From the NCBI GenBank assembly GCA_937923515.1, contig CALDUF010000059.1, forward strand, positions 1-56,959: 56,959 bases of DNA, written 5' to 3'. Below are positions 9,133-17,916 of the stretch, piece by piece. A program made the translations under genes and the position numbers. The first letter of the stretch is position 1. Each line of letters starts with the position of its first letter. This DNA comes from an uncultured Flavobacteriaceae bacterium (GTDB taxonomy: Bacteria > Bacteroidota > Bacteroidia > Flavobacteriales > Flavobacteriaceae). The notes beneath the pieces are model-generated. The model ran no database searches. It was given only the letters and a program-made list of their open reading frames with translations, and was not told the DNA's origin.

Positions 9133-10113
9133 TTAATTGTATGTTGATGTAGATACCTCAAACGTTGCATCTTTAGCTGCTAAATAACGTTCTGCATCAA
9201 GCGCAGCCATACAGCCTGTTCCTGCAGCAGTTACTGCTTGCCTGTATACATGATCTGCAGCATCTCCAGACACAAAAACACCATCAATATTTGTTTTAGA
9301 GCTTCCAGGAACATTAATAATGTAACCCGTTTCATCTAAATCTAAATAATCTTTAAAAATATCAGTATTTGGTTTATGCCCGATAGCTACAAAAAATCCT
9401 GTGGCAGGAATGTCGTGCTTTTCCTTTGTTTTGTTATTAAACACACGCACACCATTTACCACTTGCCCATCACCTAAAACCTCATCGGTTTCAGTATTAA
9501 ACAATATCTCTATATTTTCAGTATTTCTTACTCTAGCTTCCATAATTTTAGAGGCCCTAAACTCATCACGTCTTACCAACATAGTTACCTTTTTACATAA
9601 CTTTGATAAATAGTGCGCCTCTTCACAAGCTGAATCGCCTGCACCCACTATAACCACTTCTTGATTTCTATAAAAGAAACCATCACAAACGGCACAGGCT
9701 GAAACACCGCCACCCAGTTTCAAATATTTTTGTTCAGAATCTAAACCTAAATATTTCGCAGAGGCACCTGTTGAAATTATTATAGTATCTGCATGAATTT
9801 CTTTTTCATCGTTAACCCAAACTTTATGCACGTCACCAGAGAAATCTACCTTGGTTATCCAACCATTGCGCACATCTGTTTCAAAACGTTCTGCTTGGGC
9901 TTGTAATTGCAGCATCATTTCTGGACCTGTTACACCATCTGGATAACCAGGGAAATTTTCAACCTCGTTGGTAGTAGTTAATTGCCCACCTGGTTGCGAA
10001 CCTTGATATAATACTGGTTTCATGTTAGCTCTAGCCGCGTAAATTGCAGCTGTGTATCCTGCAGGACCTGACCCAATAATTAAACATTTTACACTTTCTA
10101 TATCTTCTGCCAT
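9133..10113 (-). CDS. trxB: Thioredoxin-disulfide reductase
   Basis: A 326-residue FAD/NADPH flavoprotein of normal length. The N-terminal FAD motif GSGPAGYTAAIYAARA, redox-active CAVCDG (Cys140 and Cys143), NADPH motif GAGDSACEEAHYL and C-terminal GVFVSGDAAD are all visible. It reduces thioredoxin using NADPH in the cytoplasm. It is monocistronic, with a good TACTTTTG -7 box close to its start. Confidence 0.97.
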   Translation of the reverse strand: MAEDIESVKCLIIGSGPAGYTAAIYAARANMKPVLYQGSQPGGQLTTTNEVENFPGYPDGVTGPEMMLQLQAQAERFETDVRNGWITKVDFSGDVHKVWVNDEKEIHADTIIISTGASAKYLGLDSEQKYLKLGGGVSACAVCDGFFYRNQEVVIVGAGDSACEEAHYLSKLCKKVTMLVRRDEFRASKIMEARVRNTENIEILFNTETDEVLGDGQVVNGVRVFNNKTKEKHDIPATGFFVAIGHKPNTDIFKDYLDLDETGYIINVPGSSKTNIDGVFVSGDAADHVYRQAVTAAGTGCMAALDAERYLAAKDATFEVSTSTYN

Positions 10114-10134
10114 AATCTTATCAATTTAATAGCA

Positions 10135-10142
10135 CAAAAGTA
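10135..10142 (-). promoter_or_regulatory. -7 box (TACTTTTG) of trxB
   Basis: On the minus strand TACTTTTG fits the TAnnTTTG consensus and stands about 22 bases before the trxB ATG, giving a very short leader. No obvious -33 TTG is seen. Confidence 0.55.
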
Positions 10143-10213
10143 GAATTTTTGATTGAAACCTTACAGCTAAGTTATTAACAGTTTTTATCCTATCATCAAT
10201 GTAAACTATAAAA

Positions 10214-10248
10214 AAAACAACAGCTCAAAATACATAAGCTGTTGTTTT
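10214..10248. other. Orphan 12-bp perfect hairpin in the trxB/AraC divergent spacer
   Basis: AAAACAACAGCT at 10214-10225 and AGCTGTTGTTTT at 10237-10248 form a perfect 12-bp stem with an 11-base loop. It looks like a bidirectional terminator but lies between two divergently transcribed genes, so no known transcript should end here. The rest of the 324-base spacer shows no gene. Confidence 0.6.
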
Positions 10249-10437
10249 AGGTCTCTAACTAAATTAAGCGAACTAATTTTAAAATAAAAACTAATTACAC
10301 ACATTGCTAAATTATAGATAACAAAGGTTAGGTATTATAAAAATCAATTAATTTAATAATGATTTCACTCAAAAATTATAGCGATAGAGATAAATAATAA
10401 GCAACTATACTTTATCTTTAACATGTAATAAAAACAA

Positions 10438-11469
10438 ATGAATAGCACTTGTATTTTTAAAGGAGAAAACGCAGAAGATATTATAAAAGAATTATCTGCA
10501 TGTTTAAACACTAATTACACCTCAGAGAATAACGAATTTTGTTTTGATATACCAGAGCAGTTAGGATCTGGATATCTTATAGGTTATCAATTCTCACATG
10601 GCGTTTCAGTAATTGAAATTAATGTATTTTTAAAAAAAGCACTTTATATAAACTTTGATAAAGAAGCACTTAACCCTCTAAGGCTTTTATTTAACAGCAA
10701 TTCAGCAATAAGACACGTAAACAAGATTAGCAACAACAAAGCAACTAATAGTGTTAACAAACTACAAAGGGTTATTTATGCCAACGGTGTAAACTCAACA
10801 CATGCTATTAGACTAGAAAAGCTAAAAGACACTAGTGTTTTTATCATCAACATTGATAGAAAATTATTTGAAAAGAAAATAGACAGCTTCTCTGACGGGA
10901 TATCTGAAGAATTAGCCCTGATTTTTAAAGATGTTAATGGCGTAAACGATGTATATTATCAAGACTATTTTTCTTTGGAAATTTCTAAAATTATAGAAGA
11001 ATTTAAGTCTTGCGAACTGGATGAATTTATGAAACCTATATTTTTAGAAGGTAAAACTTATGAAATTTTAACAAATCAAATCCAACAATTTTCTGATAAT
11101 TTAAAGGGAAAAAATAATGATAAACTTTTAAGGAAGGCAACAATTGATAAAATAGAAAAGGCTGTTGACATCATTAAAAACGAAGTAGATATACGCATAA
11201 ATGTACACAAACTTGCAAAACGTGTAGGGCTTAATCAAAATACACTACAATCTGGGTTTAAAATTTTATTTAAGACATCGGTTAACGAGTATATTAAAAA
11301 CCATAGGCTAGATATGGCAAAAACACTTTTAGAAAAGTCGGACCTCAATATCACAGAAATTACCTATAAAATTGGCATTAGCAGTCGCAGTTATTTTTCA
11401 AAATTGTTTAAGGAACGCTTCGGAATATCTCCAAAAGAGTATTTATCTCAAACTAGAAAAACCGCTTAA
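10438..11469 (+). CDS. AraC-family transcriptional regulator (paralog 1)
   Basis: A 343-residue protein with a C-terminal AraC-type double helix-turn-helix (INVHKLAKRVGLNQNTLQ; then ITEITYKIGISSRSYFSKLF; FGISPKEY). The N-terminal about 230 residues are an unrecognised domain shared with three other proteins in this window (an LGSGYLIGYQFSHGVS-type block near residue 40). This copy is the most diverged of the four. No phosphoacceptor, membrane or sugar-binding motif is obvious, so the signal sensed is unknown. It stands alone on its strand. Confidence 0.88.
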   Translation: MNSTCIFKGENAEDIIKELSACLNTNYTSENNEFCFDIPEQLGSGYLIGYQFSHGVSVIEINVFLKKALYINFDKEALNPLRLLFNSNSAIRHVNKISNNKATNSVNKLQRVIYANGVNSTHAIRLEKLKDTSVFIINIDRKLFEKKIDSFSDGISEELALIFKDVNGVNDVYYQDYFSLEISKIIEEFKSCELDEFMKPIFLEGKTYEILTNQIQQFSDNLKGKNNDKLLRKATIDKIEKAVDIIKNEVDIRINVHKLAKRVGLNQNTLQSGFKILFKTSVNEYIKNHRLDMAKTLLEKSDLNITEITYKIGISSRSYFSKLFKERFGISPKEYLSQTRKTA

Positions 11470-11578
11470 GCGTAAATATATTTTTTCAATACAAAAACCT
11501 AAAAATCAGTATTTTAAATAAAAATCTTCATCGTAAAATAAAATTAAAATAACTTAATATTGTTAACTTAAGTTTCAA

Positions 11579-11620
11579 TAATGTTAAACATTACTGCAAA
11601 GTTAATCTTCTTTTGCAGTA
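11579..11620. promoter_or_regulatory. Two inverted repeats upstream of AraC paralog 2
   Basis: A perfect 15-bp palindrome TAATGTT-A-AACATTA (11579-11593) overlaps a second dyad, TACTGCAAA (11592-11600) pairing with TTTGCAGTA (11612-11620). They lie 80-120 bases before the AraC gene, where an autoregulatory operator would be expected. The 9-mer TGTTAAACA also occurs, inverted, upstream of paralog 4. Confidence 0.4.
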
Positions 11621-11701
11621 CTAAAGTGTTAATACTTTCTACACCAACCTCTTTTAAATCAACCAAAATTGAGTTGAATTAATTATTAGCAAAGAAAAAA
11701 A

Positions 11702-12742
11702 ATGAAGATTATTGAAATTGAAAACACAAAAGCACTTTCGATTATTGAACAACTAAACGAAAGTCTAAATGGAAAAGTAACTAAAAAAGACGGAGAAGAA
11801 ATTTTAGAATTTAAAAACGATTTAGGCCATGGAAGCATAAGAAATATTGCTTTTGATTGGGGCATAAGTCTGTTAGATTACGATGTTTATTTTTACGAAG
11901 ATTTAAAAATAATTTATAAAATTACTGAAGAAGCACCTATTGAATTCCTTTTTGTATCCGAAGGAAACCTAAAATACAATAGCGATGAATCTGCCAATTT
12001 TATTGAGCTGGAGCGGTTTCAAAACGTCATCATCTCTAATAAAGAAAATTCTAGAAATGTTTATATATTTCCAAGTAAGGTAAATGTAAAATTAAACGTT
12101 ATACAAGTACTTTCTGACGAATACAGCAAAAAGAAAAATAATAATATTGGCACTATTCAAGAAACCTTACTGTCTGTATTTCAAGGAGATAAAAATAATT
12201 TGCCTTACAAACATTTAGGTGGATACAATTTAAAAATTGCTAGTATCATAAAAAACTTAAATAATGTAGAGGGGTCAGGAATCATAAAATCGTTATCAAT
12301 TGAGGGACAGCTCAATTTAATTTTAGCGTTGCAAATTTCAGAACACAGAAAGTTTATTAATAAAGAAACCCTTCCTGATTCTTTATCTAAAAATGATATT
12401 AAAAACATACATAAAACAGCAAATTATATTGTAGATAACGTTTCACAATATATGTCTATCAAAACGTTATCGTCATTATCAGGGCTAACACCAAAAAAAC
12501 TACAGAGCGGTTTTAAGTTGTTGTATTCAAAATCTGTTAATGAGTATATAAGACAAATTAAGTTGGAAATTGCTAGGGATTTAATTAAGAATACCGACAA
12601 GTCCATATCAGAAATTGTATATAGTATAGGCTATCGCAGTAGAAGTTATTTTTCTAAAATTTTCCACGATAAATACAATATACTGCCTACAGATTACAGA
12701 GATGCCATAAAACGCAGTACTATCAAATCTAAAACGGAATAG
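11702..12742 (+). CDS. AraC-family transcriptional regulator (paralog 2)
   Basis: A 346-residue regulator with a C-terminal AraC DNA-binding domain (MSIKTLSSLSGLTPKKLQ; SISEIVYSIGYRSRSYFSKIF; YNILPTDY). The N-terminal domain carries the family block FDWGISLLDYDVYFYEDL near residue 60, nearly the same as in paralog 4 (FDWGVSMLQYNITFYDDI). Its end overlaps the end of the convergent SRAP-like gene by 14 bases. Function in signal sensing is unknown. Confidence 0.9.
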   Translation: MKIIEIENTKALSIIEQLNESLNGKVTKKDGEEILEFKNDLGHGSIRNIAFDWGISLLDYDVYFYEDLKIIYKITEEAPIEFLFVSEGNLKYNSDESANFIELERFQNVIISNKENSRNVYIFPSKVNVKLNVIQVLSDEYSKKKNNNIGTIQETLLSVFQGDKNNLPYKHLGGYNLKIASIIKNLNNVEGSGIIKSLSIEGQLNLILALQISEHRKFINKETLPDSLSKNDIKNIHKTANYIVDNVSQYMSIKTLSSLSGLTPKKLQSGFKLLYSKSVNEYIRQIKLEIARDLIKNTDKSISEIVYSIGYRSRSYFSKIFHDKYNILPTDYRDAIKRSTIKSKTE

Positions 12743-13421
12743 ACAAAGATTCATACTCTGACGGATCTAAAAAAGAATCGAATAATATATTGTTTTTGTA
12801 AAATTCTCTCGCAACAGGATGCGATGTGAAATTAAGTGCATCGTAATCATCATAATTACCATCTAAAACTACTTGATAATTGCTCGACAGCCAAAGTTCA
12901 TAGTTTTTTGGAGAAATTACAAGAGGTTGCCTCTTGCCTATGTTATGATATTTTGCAGCTTTAGTGTTAATAGCAGTTAAAAGTAAACTGCAGGTTATAT
13001 AGCCATCGTGGGTAGTATTGTAAATACCTGCGATGGCAAATGGCTTTTTAGATTTTAAACGCGTATAAAATGGGTAAATTTCCCCTTTGTAAACGTAAGT
13101 TAGAAAAAAACCTGTAACAATAACTATGCATCTTTTATCTAAACTAAATTTATCAGAGTTATTAATTATATTTAAGTCTGTATTTAAAGTGTTTTGCGTT
13201 TTTTGAAACACACTCCAATCTTCTCTATACCCTTCGGGTAAAATCCCCCAAATACCGTATTGAATTTTATATAAATTTTTATCTGTAATTATAGGTAACA
13301 ACTCCTCGTTAAAGCCATTAATGAGGGGGTTTTTAAGGTAGATATCTGGATATTTGAATGTTACACCAAACATGCGTTCCATTTCTTCTACATTTGCAGT
13401 ATTTGATAATTTATAAAACAT
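12729..13421 (-). CDS. SRAP (YedK/HMCES)-fold protein lacking the catalytic residues
   Basis: A 230-residue protein whose layout matches SRAP proteins of Bacteroidota: start MFYKLSNTANVEEMERMFG, then IWGILPEGY (WGLIPxW equivalent), RCIVIVTGFF (RCLIPAxGFYEW equivalent), FAIAGIYN, and HNIGKRQPLVI (His159; HNxxKRMPVIL equivalent). SRAP proteins cross-link abasic sites through Cys2. Here residue 2 is Phe, the NARAET segment is degenerate (NTLNTDL) and the Glu after GFF is Leu, so DNA-protein cross-linking or peptidase activity is unlikely. It may bind DNA without chemistry. It overlaps AraC paralog 2 tail to tail. Confidence 0.75.
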   Translation of the reverse strand: MFYKLSNTANVEEMERMFGVTFKYPDIYLKNPLINGFNEELLPIITDKNLYKIQYGIWGILPEGYREDWSVFQKTQNTLNTDLNIINNSDKFSLDKRCIVIVTGFFLTYVYKGEIYPFYTRLKSKKPFAIAGIYNTTHDGYITCSLLLTAINTKAAKYHNIGKRQPLVISPKNYELWLSSNYQVVLDGNYDDYDALNFTSHPVAREFYKNNILFDSFLDPSEYESLSIPF

Positions 13422-13656
13422 AGTGCTTTTTTGTTAATGCAAGTTCTAAAAATTATACTTAAACAATTGATTTTATTACGTAAAAAGATAACCCAAACCA
13501 TTCATTTTGTGTTAAATAGAATAAAATTAATGATATAATAACATTTTAGCAACATAATGGCACACAAAGACTCGATAGTGATAATGTAAGATATAAACTA
13601 TAGCTAATTTTACGTAAATAGAAACCCCTAACTCTAACATTCTATTTACATGAAAA

Positions 13657-14709
13657 ATGAAAAAGATAAAACACTCTAGTATAAAGGCAGTTAGTACATC
13701 AAATCTAATAACTAACGTAAAAGCAGCACTTAACGCAACGTTAGTTACTAAATTAGATATGCAGATTTTAACTGTAGATGAAAAACTTGGCAACGGAAAG
13801 GTAGAACATGTTGATTTTAAAAACGGCATATCTTTTACACAATATGATATTTTAGTTTATGAGGATTTAAGTTTCCAGCTAGAACATTCAGATAAAGATT
13901 TTATTTATTTGTTTTATGGATTAGAAGGTGAATGTTATCATAATTTTAAAACCAAAGAAAAACATACCCTAATTGAAGAATTTAGAACTACGGTAATAAA
14001 TGGTAACAAAAACCAAAACAATATAATTACACTAAGAAAAAATAAAACCTTTAAATACAGTGTAATTAGTATTGAAAAAAATAAGTTTTTCAAAAAATTT
14101 GAGGATTATTATGATATACCAAAATCTAAAATGATAAATCTTTACAATGCTTTTAAAAATCAAGAATTAAGAGTACACCAATGCTCTCACAATCTTAAAA
14201 TTGCTGATCAATTACGATTTCTTAAAAAGGTAAGTACTGATTTTAAAGTGACACACTTGATGTATTACGAAAGTCATTTTAAAATGATTTTATCAATACA
14301 CTTAGAACATTTTTACAACGAGACTTATGAAAAGCGTATTGTATCTGCTTTAAGCAAAACTGAATTAAAGAAAATAAGAACCATAACAGAATTTATAATA
14401 GACCACCCAGAATTACACCACACCATAAAAAGCCTATGTGCTAAAGCCATACTGTCTCCAGTTAAATTACAGGAAGGTTTTAAATGTACACATGGTACAA
14501 CGGTATCAAACTACATAAAAAATACTAGAGTAGAACGTGCTAGAGATTTATTAATCTATTCAGATTACAACGTATCAGAGGTTGCCTACATGGTAGGGTT
14601 TACAAGCAGAAGTTATTTTTGCAAAATTTTTAAAGAGAAATTTAAGTGTAATGCCACAGCATATCGCGACAAGTACAAAGATAAAACGGTTAGCTTGAGC
14701 AAGATTTAA
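13657..14709 (+). CDS. AraC-family transcriptional regulator (paralog 3)
   Basis: A 350-residue regulator ending in an AraC DNA-binding domain (HTIKSLCAKAILSPVKLQ; YNVSEVAYMVGFTSRSYFCKIF). The N-terminal region has the shared block VDFKNGISFTQYDILVYEDL near residue 55. It is monocistronic and closed by a strong terminator. Like its paralogs, it has no recognisable sensor motif. Confidence 0.88.
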   Translation: MKKIKHSSIKAVSTSNLITNVKAALNATLVTKLDMQILTVDEKLGNGKVEHVDFKNGISFTQYDILVYEDLSFQLEHSDKDFIYLFYGLEGECYHNFKTKEKHTLIEEFRTTVINGNKNQNNIITLRKNKTFKYSVISIEKNKFFKKFEDYYDIPKSKMINLYNAFKNQELRVHQCSHNLKIADQLRFLKKVSTDFKVTHLMYYESHFKMILSIHLEHFYNETYEKRIVSALSKTELKKIRTITEFIIDHPELHHTIKSLCAKAILSPVKLQEGFKCTHGTTVSNYIKNTRVERARDLLIYSDYNVSEVAYMVGFTSRSYFCKIFKEKFKCNATAYRDKYKDKTVSLSKI

Positions 14710-14730
14710 ACACATTATAAATTAAAACAT

Positions 14731-14760
14731 AAAAAAACCTCTTTACTAAGAGGTTTTTTT
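14731..14760. terminator. Bidirectional terminator between AraC paralog 3 and the small lipoprotein gene
   Basis: A-run plus ACCTCTT, loop TACT, AAGAGGT plus T-run: a 13-bp stem with A/T tails on both sides, suited to stopping both convergent transcripts. Confidence 0.88.
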
Positions 14761-14780
14761 GTTTTTATAAAGTATTGAAA

Positions 14781-14942
14781 TTAATCTTCGACTGCATCTT
14801 CAACATCATCTGCAGCATCCTCTACCGCATCACCAGCATCATCCATAACTTCTTCAACTTCACTTTCTTTTTTTTCTCTACAACTTGTAAATACTGTGGA
14901 AACCGTAAATAAGAATAATAGAGCAAATATTAGTTTTTTCAT
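14781..14942 (-). CDS. Small acidic lipoprotein
   Basis: A 53-residue frame starts at an ATG at 14942. It has a lipoprotein signal peptide (MKKLIFALLFLFTVSTVFTSC) and a very acidic tail built from repeated Asp-Ala/Glu-Asp-Ala units (DDAGDAVEDAADDVEDAVED). The role is unknown; short acidic or entericidin-like lipoproteins are frequent in stress gene sets. It lies 33 bases downstream of the DUF1328 gene on the same strand, so the two are probably co-transcribed. Confidence 0.8.
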   Translation of the reverse strand: MKKLIFALLFLFTVSTVFTSCREKKESEVEEVMDDAGDAVEDAADDVEDAVED

Positions 14943-14975
14943 AATTGTAAGTTTTAAAATTTAAATATTTATGAT

Positions 14976-15137
14976 TTAGCGTTTAACAACACCCTTTAAT
15001 AACGATAGTACAAATAGTACCAAAAAAATAAAGAATAAAATTTTAGCAATTCCTGCTGATGCTCCTGCGATTCCTCCAAATCCTAAGACTCCAGCTATTA
15101 AAGCAATTACTACAAATGTGATTGTCCAACGTAACAT
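14976..15137 (-). CDS. DUF1328 (YtjA-type) small membrane protein
   Basis: A 53-residue frame from the ATG at 15137: [40 protein letters not shown], then [13 protein letters not shown]. Two membrane helices flanking a GFGGIAG turn are the DUF1328 signature. The family is induced by stress in many bacteria, but its biochemical role is unknown. It sits just upstream of the acidic lipoprotein gene. Confidence 0.9.
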   Translation of the reverse strand: MLRWTITFVVIALIAGVLGFGGIAGASAGIAKILFFIFLVLFVLSLLKGVVKR

Positions 15138-15407
15138 AATATTTTGATTTTAAGTTAATAAATTTTAAGATTTGACTATCAAACCTTACACTACAAAGAT
15201 GCCAAATTTACTGCATAGGACTTTGCTCTTACACTATAGTTTTTAACGCATACACCCATTGAATATCAAATAATTGCATAAAAAAAGACCCTAGCTTTTG
15301 TTGAAGATATACTAAGGTCTTACTATCACTAACCAACCACTTACAAATTTAAAGTTTTAGTGCTCTATTGGCGACCGCTATAACTTTAAAAGTTAACGCA
15401 TATGCTT

Positions 15408-15436
15408 AAAAAAAAACAGCTATTCAAAGAATAGCT
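15408..15436 (-). terminator. Terminator of the DUF2383 gene
   Basis: Read on the minus strand, AGCTATTC-TTT-GAATAGCT is followed by a run of about nine T. It lies 26 bases past the DUF2383 stop codon. The rest of the spacer (15138-15407) contains a loose AAGACC/GGTCTT pairing at about 15287-15319 and no gene. Confidence 0.85.
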
Positions 15437-15461
15437 ATTTCTTAAGGGTGCACTATTAGAT

Positions 15462-15911
15462 TTAATGTAAATCCTCTAATGATTTAATTTTTGACAAGCC
15501 ACTCTCAATTTGATTTTTTTGAGATACCAATAGTGAGCGTGTGGTTTCTGGTATGGCAGCATCATTGATAACTTCTTCATACTCAGATATCGCAGATTTT
15601 TCACCTCTAATAGCTTCCTCTAGCATTGATTCTTCACTATCTGCAGAAAATAATGATTTAACATCCATCCAAGTTCTATGTACTGCTCCTGTAGCACTAC
15701 CACCTTTGTCTACATCTTCTCCAAAAGATTTGATTTCTGCCTTCAAATCATGGCCAAAGCTATAGCGCTCATCTGCTTTTTGCTTAAAATAACTTCTTAA
15801 CCTAGGGTTATCAACGTTTTCAGCTGCTTTTTTAAAACCTTTTTCTGCATCATACGTTTTTTCTAATAAATCGTTTAAACTACTACTAATGTTTTCAGTG
15901 TAAGTACTCAT
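15462..15911 (-). CDS. PA2169-family four-helix-bundle protein (DUF2383)
   Basis: A 149-residue, entirely helical, charged protein. The order LNDLLEKTYDAEKGFKKAAE, LRSYFKQKADERYSFGHDL, HRTWMDVKSLFSADSEESML and CEEAIRGEKS-like EEAIRGEKSAISEYEEVIND matches the ferritin-like DUF2383/PA2169 family. Some members are thought to bind metal, and the family is associated with stress, but the function is not established. It is flanked by the topoisomerase IB and DUF1328 genes on the same strand. Confidence 0.88.
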   Translation of the reverse strand: MSTYTENISSSLNDLLEKTYDAEKGFKKAAENVDNPRLRSYFKQKADERYSFGHDLKAEIKSFGEDVDKGGSATGAVHRTWMDVKSLFSADSEESMLEEAIRGEKSAISEYEEVINDAAIPETTRSLLVSQKNQIESGLSKIKSLEDLH

Positions 15912-16037
15912 AATAATTTTTTTATATGTTAACAGTAATTTGTTTTTAGATGCCTACTGATTTGCATCAAAATTCAACGTAAAATTATTAAAGAGAACTT
16001 ATATAAATTATTCCATATGCGCTGATTATTAGTGCAT

Positions 16038-17126
16038 TTAAATATCAAACTTAAAGTTTTTTATGAGAGATAACATCGCGTATTCTGATGAAGATAATTG
16101 ATGCATACTTTTAGATTTGGCTGATTTTGATATATCGAAATACTTCTTAATACTCCCGTTTTGGTAAAACGAAGGTAGTATAGGATGCACATAATATTTG
16201 CGCACTACATTTCTTGTATTACCTAAAGCTTTTGAGGCTGCATCAAATGCTTTGAGTATATTTTTTTGTATTTGTTTATCATCGCTAGTTGTTTCAAAAT
16301 CTTGTAAGGTTTCAAAAAATATTAACGAGGCAGACCATGTTCTAAAATCTTTAGCAGTAAAATATTCAGAACTTATATTTTGCAAATACGCATTAACCAT
16401 ACTACTATCAACATTGTGCTTATCGCCAGCACTATCGTAATACTTAAAAAGCTTCCATCCTGGAATTTCTTCGCATTGATTTACTAATTTGATGAGTCGC
16501 TTATTCCGAATGGTAATCGAATGTTTTTTGCCTCGTTTGCCCGTAAATTCAAACTTTGCCTTATTTTTAAAAATATCAACATGTTTAGAGCGTAACGTAG
16601 AGAGGCCATATGTTTTGTTGCGTTTTGCATATTGACTATTACCGATGCGAATATGTGTTTCTTCTAATAATTTGATAACCAAAGCCAATACTTTAGTTTT
16701 AGTAAAACGCTTTTGCTGAAGGTCGGCCTCAACACGCTCTCGAATTTTAGGTAGCGCTTTACCAAAGGCATACATTTTGTAGAATTTGGTTTGGTTGCGA
16801 ATTTTAGACCATTTATCATGATAACGGTATTGTTTTCGCAAGCGCTTGTCTCTACCAACAGCTTGTAAATGACCGTTTTTTAGAGATGTTATTTTAACCG
16901 ATTCCCAAGCTGGTGGTAAAACCAGTTTGTTAATGCGCTTAATTTCTCCATTTGTTAATGGTTTGTTATTACACTTTTTGTAATTAAAGCCATTATCTTT
17001 CTTTATGCGTTTTATATCTAAATGCGCATCGGTAACGTATATTAAATTTAAATAATCTAGCGCGTCTTTTGGAGCAGTTAATAGCTGCTTATATAATTTA
17101 TGATTATTTAAATTTGAATCTATCAT
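16038..17126 (-). CDS. DNA topoisomerase IB (poxvirus-like)
   Basis: A 362-residue type IB topoisomerase. The N-terminal part includes GFNYKKCNNKPLTNGEI, LPPAWESVKI and AVGRDKRLRKQYRYHDKW. The catalytic domain has THIRIGNSQYAKRNKTYGLS, FTGKRGKKHSI, FRTWSASLIF (RTW with the catalytic Arg) and NVVRKYYVHP, where Tyr312 should be the nucleophile. It relaxes supercoils through a 3'-phosphotyrosine intermediate. It follows the hemerythrin gene by nine bases, suggesting an operon with stress-type genes. Confidence 0.95.
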   Translation of the reverse strand: MIDSNLNNHKLYKQLLTAPKDALDYLNLIYVTDAHLDIKRIKKDNGFNYKKCNNKPLTNGEIKRINKLVLPPAWESVKITSLKNGHLQAVGRDKRLRKQYRYHDKWSKIRNQTKFYKMYAFGKALPKIRERVEADLQQKRFTKTKVLALVIKLLEETHIRIGNSQYAKRNKTYGLSTLRSKHVDIFKNKAKFEFTGKRGKKHSITIRNKRLIKLVNQCEEIPGWKLFKYYDSAGDKHNVDSSMVNAYLQNISSEYFTAKDFRTWSASLIFFETLQDFETTSDDKQIQKNILKAFDAASKALGNTRNVVRKYYVHPILPSFYQNGSIKKYFDISKSAKSKSMHQLSSSEYAMLSLIKNFKFDI

Positions 17127-17134
17127 TGTAAGGA

Positions 17135-17572
17135 TTAAGCGTTTTTAGCCATATAAGACTCATAATCTTTCGCTAAATCTGTTTTTTGAGCCTCGGTAAA
17201 CACTTTACCTGCTAATTGAAAAAAGGTGTGTTCTTCGTCTTCAAGATGATGTTCTACCTTTTCTTTTAAATCTTTAGCTATTTTTAACCAAGCTGAGGAA
17301 TCGTGAGATGTTTCTTGTAATTTTTCTAAAAGCTCATCAATTTCATGATGTTCTGCAACACCGTGTCTTGCTTTTTCCTGCATCATATCATTACTCATTA
17401 ACGGTTTATAAAAATGACGCTCTTCGCCGTTGGCATGCATATCTAATTCGTGCTTAAGTTGCTTAAATATTTTACTTCTAGCTTCTGTATCCCCAGAAGT
17501 TTGCACCAAGCGCTCTAAAAGATTCCGTTGCGTGTCATGATCTTTTCTTAAAGCTTCAAAAATTGTTGTCAT
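17135..17572 (-). CDS. Hemerythrin HHE-domain protein
   Basis: A 145-residue helical bundle with regularly spaced His/Glu ligands: KDHDTQRNLLERL, HANGEERHFYKPL, VAEHHEIDELL and VEHHLEDEEHTFF. These fit a di-iron hemerythrin-like site that binds oxygen or handles nitric oxide or peroxide stress. It is the first gene before topoisomerase IB, with a nine-base gap. The 344-base spacer upstream also serves the divergent AraC paralog 4. Confidence 0.92.
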   Translation of the reverse strand: MTTIFEALRKDHDTQRNLLERLVQTSGDTEARSKIFKQLKHELDMHANGEERHFYKPLMSNDMMQEKARHGVAEHHEIDELLEKLQETSHDSSAWLKIAKDLKEKVEHHLEDEEHTFFQLAGKVFTEAQKTDLAKDYESYMAKNA

Positions 17573-17732
17573 ACTTTATTATATTTTTATTAAACAAAAA
17601 ATTATTTATAATTTACTTTTAGTATTATTTAATGAGCAGTAACATTAACTGCGTATCAAAACTAGGCTTATTATTATTGGTGTTGTAACTATATCGATTG
17701 TATCATTAACTTAAAAGATCAGGAAAATAATT

Positions 17733-17774
17733 TTTTGTTATGTTTAACAAAATCGGTTAAAGTTTTAACAAAAT
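17733..17774. promoter_or_regulatory. Inverted repeat plus a third half-site upstream of AraC paralog 4
   Basis: TTTTGTTA (17733-17740) and TAACAAAA (17745-17752) form an 8+4+8 palindrome. TAACAAAAT recurs at 17766-17774, 21 bp (two helical turns) from the first copy. The group sits 35-75 bases before the candidate -7 box, as an operator would. Confidence 0.4.
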
Positions 17775-17808
17775 AAAAATTTTATACATTATTTTGTTCT
17801 ATAAAAAT

Positions 17809-17816
17809 TAACTTTG
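17809..17816 (+). promoter_or_regulatory. Candidate -7 box (TAACTTTG) of AraC paralog 4
   Basis: TAACTTTG matches TAnnTTTG and lies about 100 bases before the ATG at 17917 (54 bases nearer the alternative ATG at 17863). No TTG is found at the usual -33 distance. Confidence 0.5.
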
Positions 17817-17916
17817 AAAAATAAAATTATAGACAAGTCACCCATTTTACCTAAAAATTAAAATGGTAATATTTAACCAATTTGTGACTCACACAAGAGC
17901 TACTAAAACAATAGAT

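Noticed and set aside
13527-13829. Minus-strand frame near AraC paralog 3
   Set aside because: It overlaps the start of a convincing AraC gene and encodes a low-complexity hydrophobic product without a plausible start region.
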